Source: Formicarius rufipectus
Taxonomy: Eukaryota > Chordata > Aves > Passeriformes > Formicariidae
Assembly (NCBI GenBank): GCA_013399695.1
Contig: VXAU01001354.1
Location: 1,403,142-1,467,141, forward strand
Reading direction: 5' to 3'
DNA: 64,000 nt
How positions within the stretch are numbered: position 1 is the stretch's first letter; the number at the start of each line of letters is the position of its first letter. The position numbers and the translations under genes are program-made. Below are positions 60,880-64,000 of this stretch, one piece after another. The notes under the pieces were generated by a model, which searched no databases, was not told where the DNA came from, and was given only the letters and a program-made list of their open reading frames with translations.

Positions 60880-61830
60880 GTAGCACCCCAAATGACACAT
60901 TTGTGCTGAGACCAGACTGGTGCCAAACAGAGGGGAGTGTAACTTCATGTTTTCACACATCTCGCCACTGCATGGTGTGACCCAGGATGATGCTCACCCT
61001 TCCTGCAGCACCAAGTCACTGTGACACACACTGACACCTAAATTTAGCAGAACAACTGTGCACCCAGGTGTTGCTTTGTCAAATGTCTGCTCATCTAGAA
61101 ACCCATGCCAGGTTTGTGACTTTTCTGTGTCCTTATCAAACTGCCTTCTGTTTTGTAGATAGTTTCTCCAGTTTGGCTAGAACATTTTGAATTCCTAAGC
61201 TGTCTCCTGTGTACTGGAAGTCCTTCTACCCTGGCCACCCTCTGCAAATTTAACAATTGTACTCCATGAATTCAGTATCCATTAATGAAGATACGGTGTG
61301 GTACTAGAGACTGGCTGCAGTGAAATCCAGGCTACTTAATGCACCTTTCCAGTTTGCCCGGAAATATACTGACAATGACTCTTAGAAACAAGTTTTCCCA
61401 CCAATTCTGGACTTCCCTTATGATGGTGTGACATTGACTCAAGTCATCTCCCTTTAGAAGCACACCATGTGAGAAAATGTTAAAACTTCACTGTGGTCAA
61501 AGCATACCCGTTGCTTTTGTAGAATGATGGTTTCCACTTTTTTCCTCTCACAGAAGGAACCTTAAAAAGCTTGAAATATTAGTTCCTCATTAATCTGCAT
61601 TTGCCACCACTCATCTGGTTGGCACCTGTCATGTGTTTGCAAGTAGCCTGATTTGTTCTTACAGTGTTTTGCCGGGCATTGAGGTTCAGCCACCTGGTCT
61701 GCAGTTGTTTTGCTTCTCTACCCCCCCTTTATTAAGCTCATATCTCCATTTGCCCTTGATCAGTTTTGTGTGACCTTGGTCATCTACCCCAAATTCTCAA
61801 GTAACCTCAGTGTGATATAACTCCTGCCAG
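60880..61830 (-). mobile_element. Ancient CR1-like LINE fragment
   Basis: Weak but ordered similarity to the reverse complement of upstream CR1 RT coding sequence. Matching pieces are ccctctgcaaatttaacaat, then tatccattaatgaagata near 61280, and gggcattgaggttcagccac near 61676. Extent and strand are estimates, since the copy is heavily mutated. Confidence 0.5.
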
Positions 61831-64000
61831 TGGTGTAAATACCTGTGGGAAACTTTGTTAGACACAACCAGTTTGAAAACATTGATTTATCTAAGTAGTC
61901 ATAAAATATAGATAAATTTAGATAGCTTTTTTTTTTTAGTACCCTGAAATCTGTTTTGATGGCAGTTCTGTTAGCTGTCCAATCACAGTTTGGCCCTTTC
62001 AGTGGAAACAGAAAAAAGAAAATTAGACACTAATTATTGACATTGGTAAATTTAAGTGATAGAAATGTGGGAAGGGAAAGAACAACCTGGTTCAGTAAGT
62101 CTTATCTCCTGTGGCCATAACTATAACATCATGCAGAGACTATACAAATGTCACACCTAACAGGCCAAACCTGCTTTAAGAAGTTCCTGCAAGGAAGCTC
62201 TTCCCCTGGGCTGCTAAACACTGAAAAGGGAGGCCGAGCTTTAGGAGTCCTGTGGGTTTACCTTTTGCCTTTCCTTATTACCGAGGACAATGTTCCTGCT
62301 CGTGGCTGCAGCACCAGCATGCCCTTGGCTGCTGCCTGGCTGGGTGGGCAACCTCTGCGAGCCTCCGGGCACCACCGTCAGGGTGGCAAAACAGGCTGTG
62401 GCTGGAGAGGGAGACCAGAGGGAGCAGTCCCCAAGGCAGGAGGTGACAGCAGTGGCCTGAGGAGTGCGGCCCCAGAGTGGGCTGTTACGGCCAAAGGGCC
62501 TCTCCCTCAACCCTTGGTGCAAAGCGGGAGAGGCACAAGGCTTGGACTTGCACTCCCTTGGTGCGAAGCTTTGGCCGGTGCTGGGACAAGGAGGGAAAAT
62601 ACACACAAAACCTCCAGGAGGGAGCCTGTAGGATAACGACAATGCTCATCATCTAAACGAAGATTTTGCTAACTTTTATCCAGATTCTTCTTCTCAGTTC
62701 AAAGGGAAAGACTTTTTATTCAGGGCTTCACTCTTTCCTGCAGCAATCCACAATTTGCTTGTGGCTTGTCCATGGCTGTACGATGGCCAATTTTTTTGCA
62801 GCGTCATCCAAGATCAGAGCCCTTCAGAAATGTCCCTAAGCTGTAAAAATGGGTTAATCATCCAACAATCTCGTTTCAAATTCAGTAAAGTGTTATACAA
62901 GCAGTCATAAGTGCTGATCTTTGAAAACAAGAGCAGCTTCACCAATGGTTTGTTCAGCTAATGTACAAAGCAAATAATTTTTGGAAAACTACATTGTTAT
63001 ATTTTTGTTTTAATACTAGTGGTCCTTTAGTGAGTGTTAATCTCTGACAGATGGCTCTGTCCATTTGGCACTACTGAAGAGTGTAAAAGCTTAATTTATG
63101 TGGAAAACTTATTTTAAATTGTCTATTAATTAGAAACAACTAAAATAACTGATCTTTTTATCCTGGGAGAGCACGATGGTGCCAAAGCACCACTAATAAA
63201 TTCCACTCCCAAGAAGTGGGAGAGAGTTTGCAGATGGACCTCATGGCATGAGCAATTTTTCTCCTTTCATAGTTGTGAAATATTTCTAAGGACAAAAAAT
63301 CCTGTGAACAAAGAGCAATGTCCCTCACAGGCAAATTCACACAGGCTCTGGCTCATGCTGAAGGAAGGTATGATGGCAGCATCTGCCTCATTCTCTGGTA
63401 CGAGGGAGGGTGTCCCTGGTGGAAAGGCAGAGTTGGAGATTTGGGATCCAAGTGTGCCTGGCTCAGTAGAGCGCCTGAAGGGGTTATGGTGGACCACTGT
63501 TGCTGCTCCTCCCACAAGACTAGGAACTTTACACTCATCCAGTTTGCTGCCAAGGGCTGAAGCTCTTGCTGGCTGTGGCTCGGAGTGCCAAGGGCATCAC
63601 CTGGAGACGGCAGTGGGGGAGGGCCAAGCACCATGCAAAGCAGGGCTGTGCATCTTCAGTACAGGAGAAGAGGAAGGAGAAGGGAGGTGGGGTCTCTCTA
63701 GAAAATCTGCAGAGTGGCTCAGATAGGAAGGTGAATCCACATGAAATCAGGCTTTATCAGTCCAGCTGATCATTGAGCAACGTTACTTGTGCAGGCATCA
63801 GCTTTGGAAAAGTTAAAAAGACCCTGCAACAAACAGGTGCACAGGAATTTTAAATAAAACAGAGATTTTGCCAATTTCAGAGCATGATCCCACTTCCGTG
63901 GTGACATGTAAGTTGAATCTCCTTACACTTTTTGGGAACTTGGCTGGCTTGTTAAATTGCTCAGGGAATCTAAAATGTTATTTGGATGTGATGTCATAGC
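61831..64000. other. Window end, no gene recognised
   Basis: Mixed-composition DNA with overlapping ORFs of 60-160 codons on both strands (62148-62642 and 63267-63769). None resembles a known protein, and their overlap on opposite strands argues for chance in GC-richer sequence. No splice-flanked exon of a further gene was identified. Confidence 0.5.

Noticed and set aside
63267..63769. Overlapping ORFs on both strands near the window end (up to 140 codons)
   Set aside because: They overlap in opposite orientations, resemble no protein and have no splice-site support.

Overview
The window is vertebrate nuclear DNA, almost certainly from a bird. It carries three intron-containing housekeeping genes, GC-rich CpG-island promoters that are partly lost in runs of N, and CR1 retrotransposon fragments of the avian type. 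The genes are SPAST (minus strand, 5' part only), DPY30 (plus, all four coding exons) and MEMO1 (plus, coding exons 2-9). As I recall, SPAST-DPY30-MEMO1 is also the order on human 2p22.3. There are no bacterial-style operons, CRISPR arrays, tRNAs or rRNAs.

Layout. 1-6.85 kb: 5' end of SPAST, with exon 2 at 609-692 and exon 1 present twice (4644-5055 and 5924-6335). The second copy comes from a 1279-bp tandem duplication joined by a single N, which I read as two unmerged overlapping contigs. 6.85-9.6 kb: AT-rich intergenic DNA. 9.6-16.9 kb: DPY30, with a CpG-island promoter broken by a 438-N gap and four coding exons that give exactly 99 codons. 16.9-24.2 kb: intergenic DNA with an LTR-like element, CR1 fragments and several open, splice-flanked segments, one set faintly resembling a zona pellucida (ZP) domain gene on the minus strand. 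24.2-25.6 kb: MEMO1 CpG island with a CCAAT/X-box array and gaps that probably hide coding exon 1. 25.6-54 kb: MEMO1, with exons 2-9 and a 3'UTR containing several poly(A) signals. 54-64 kb: downstream DNA with degraded CR1 and one isolated CpG-rich islet, and no gene I can support.

Functions. Spastin is a microtubule-severing AAA ATPase. DPY30 is a core subunit of the SET1/MLL histone H3K4 methyltransferase complexes. MEMO1 is a cytosolic metal-binding protein in ErbB2-dependent motility. They share a neighbourhood but not a pathway. The intact spliced frames of DPY30 and MEMO1 suggest working genes. I found no convincing novel system. The most useful observations are the false duplication, the missing MEMO1 exon, the promoter motif array, and the unexplained exon-like segments between DPY30 and MEMO1.
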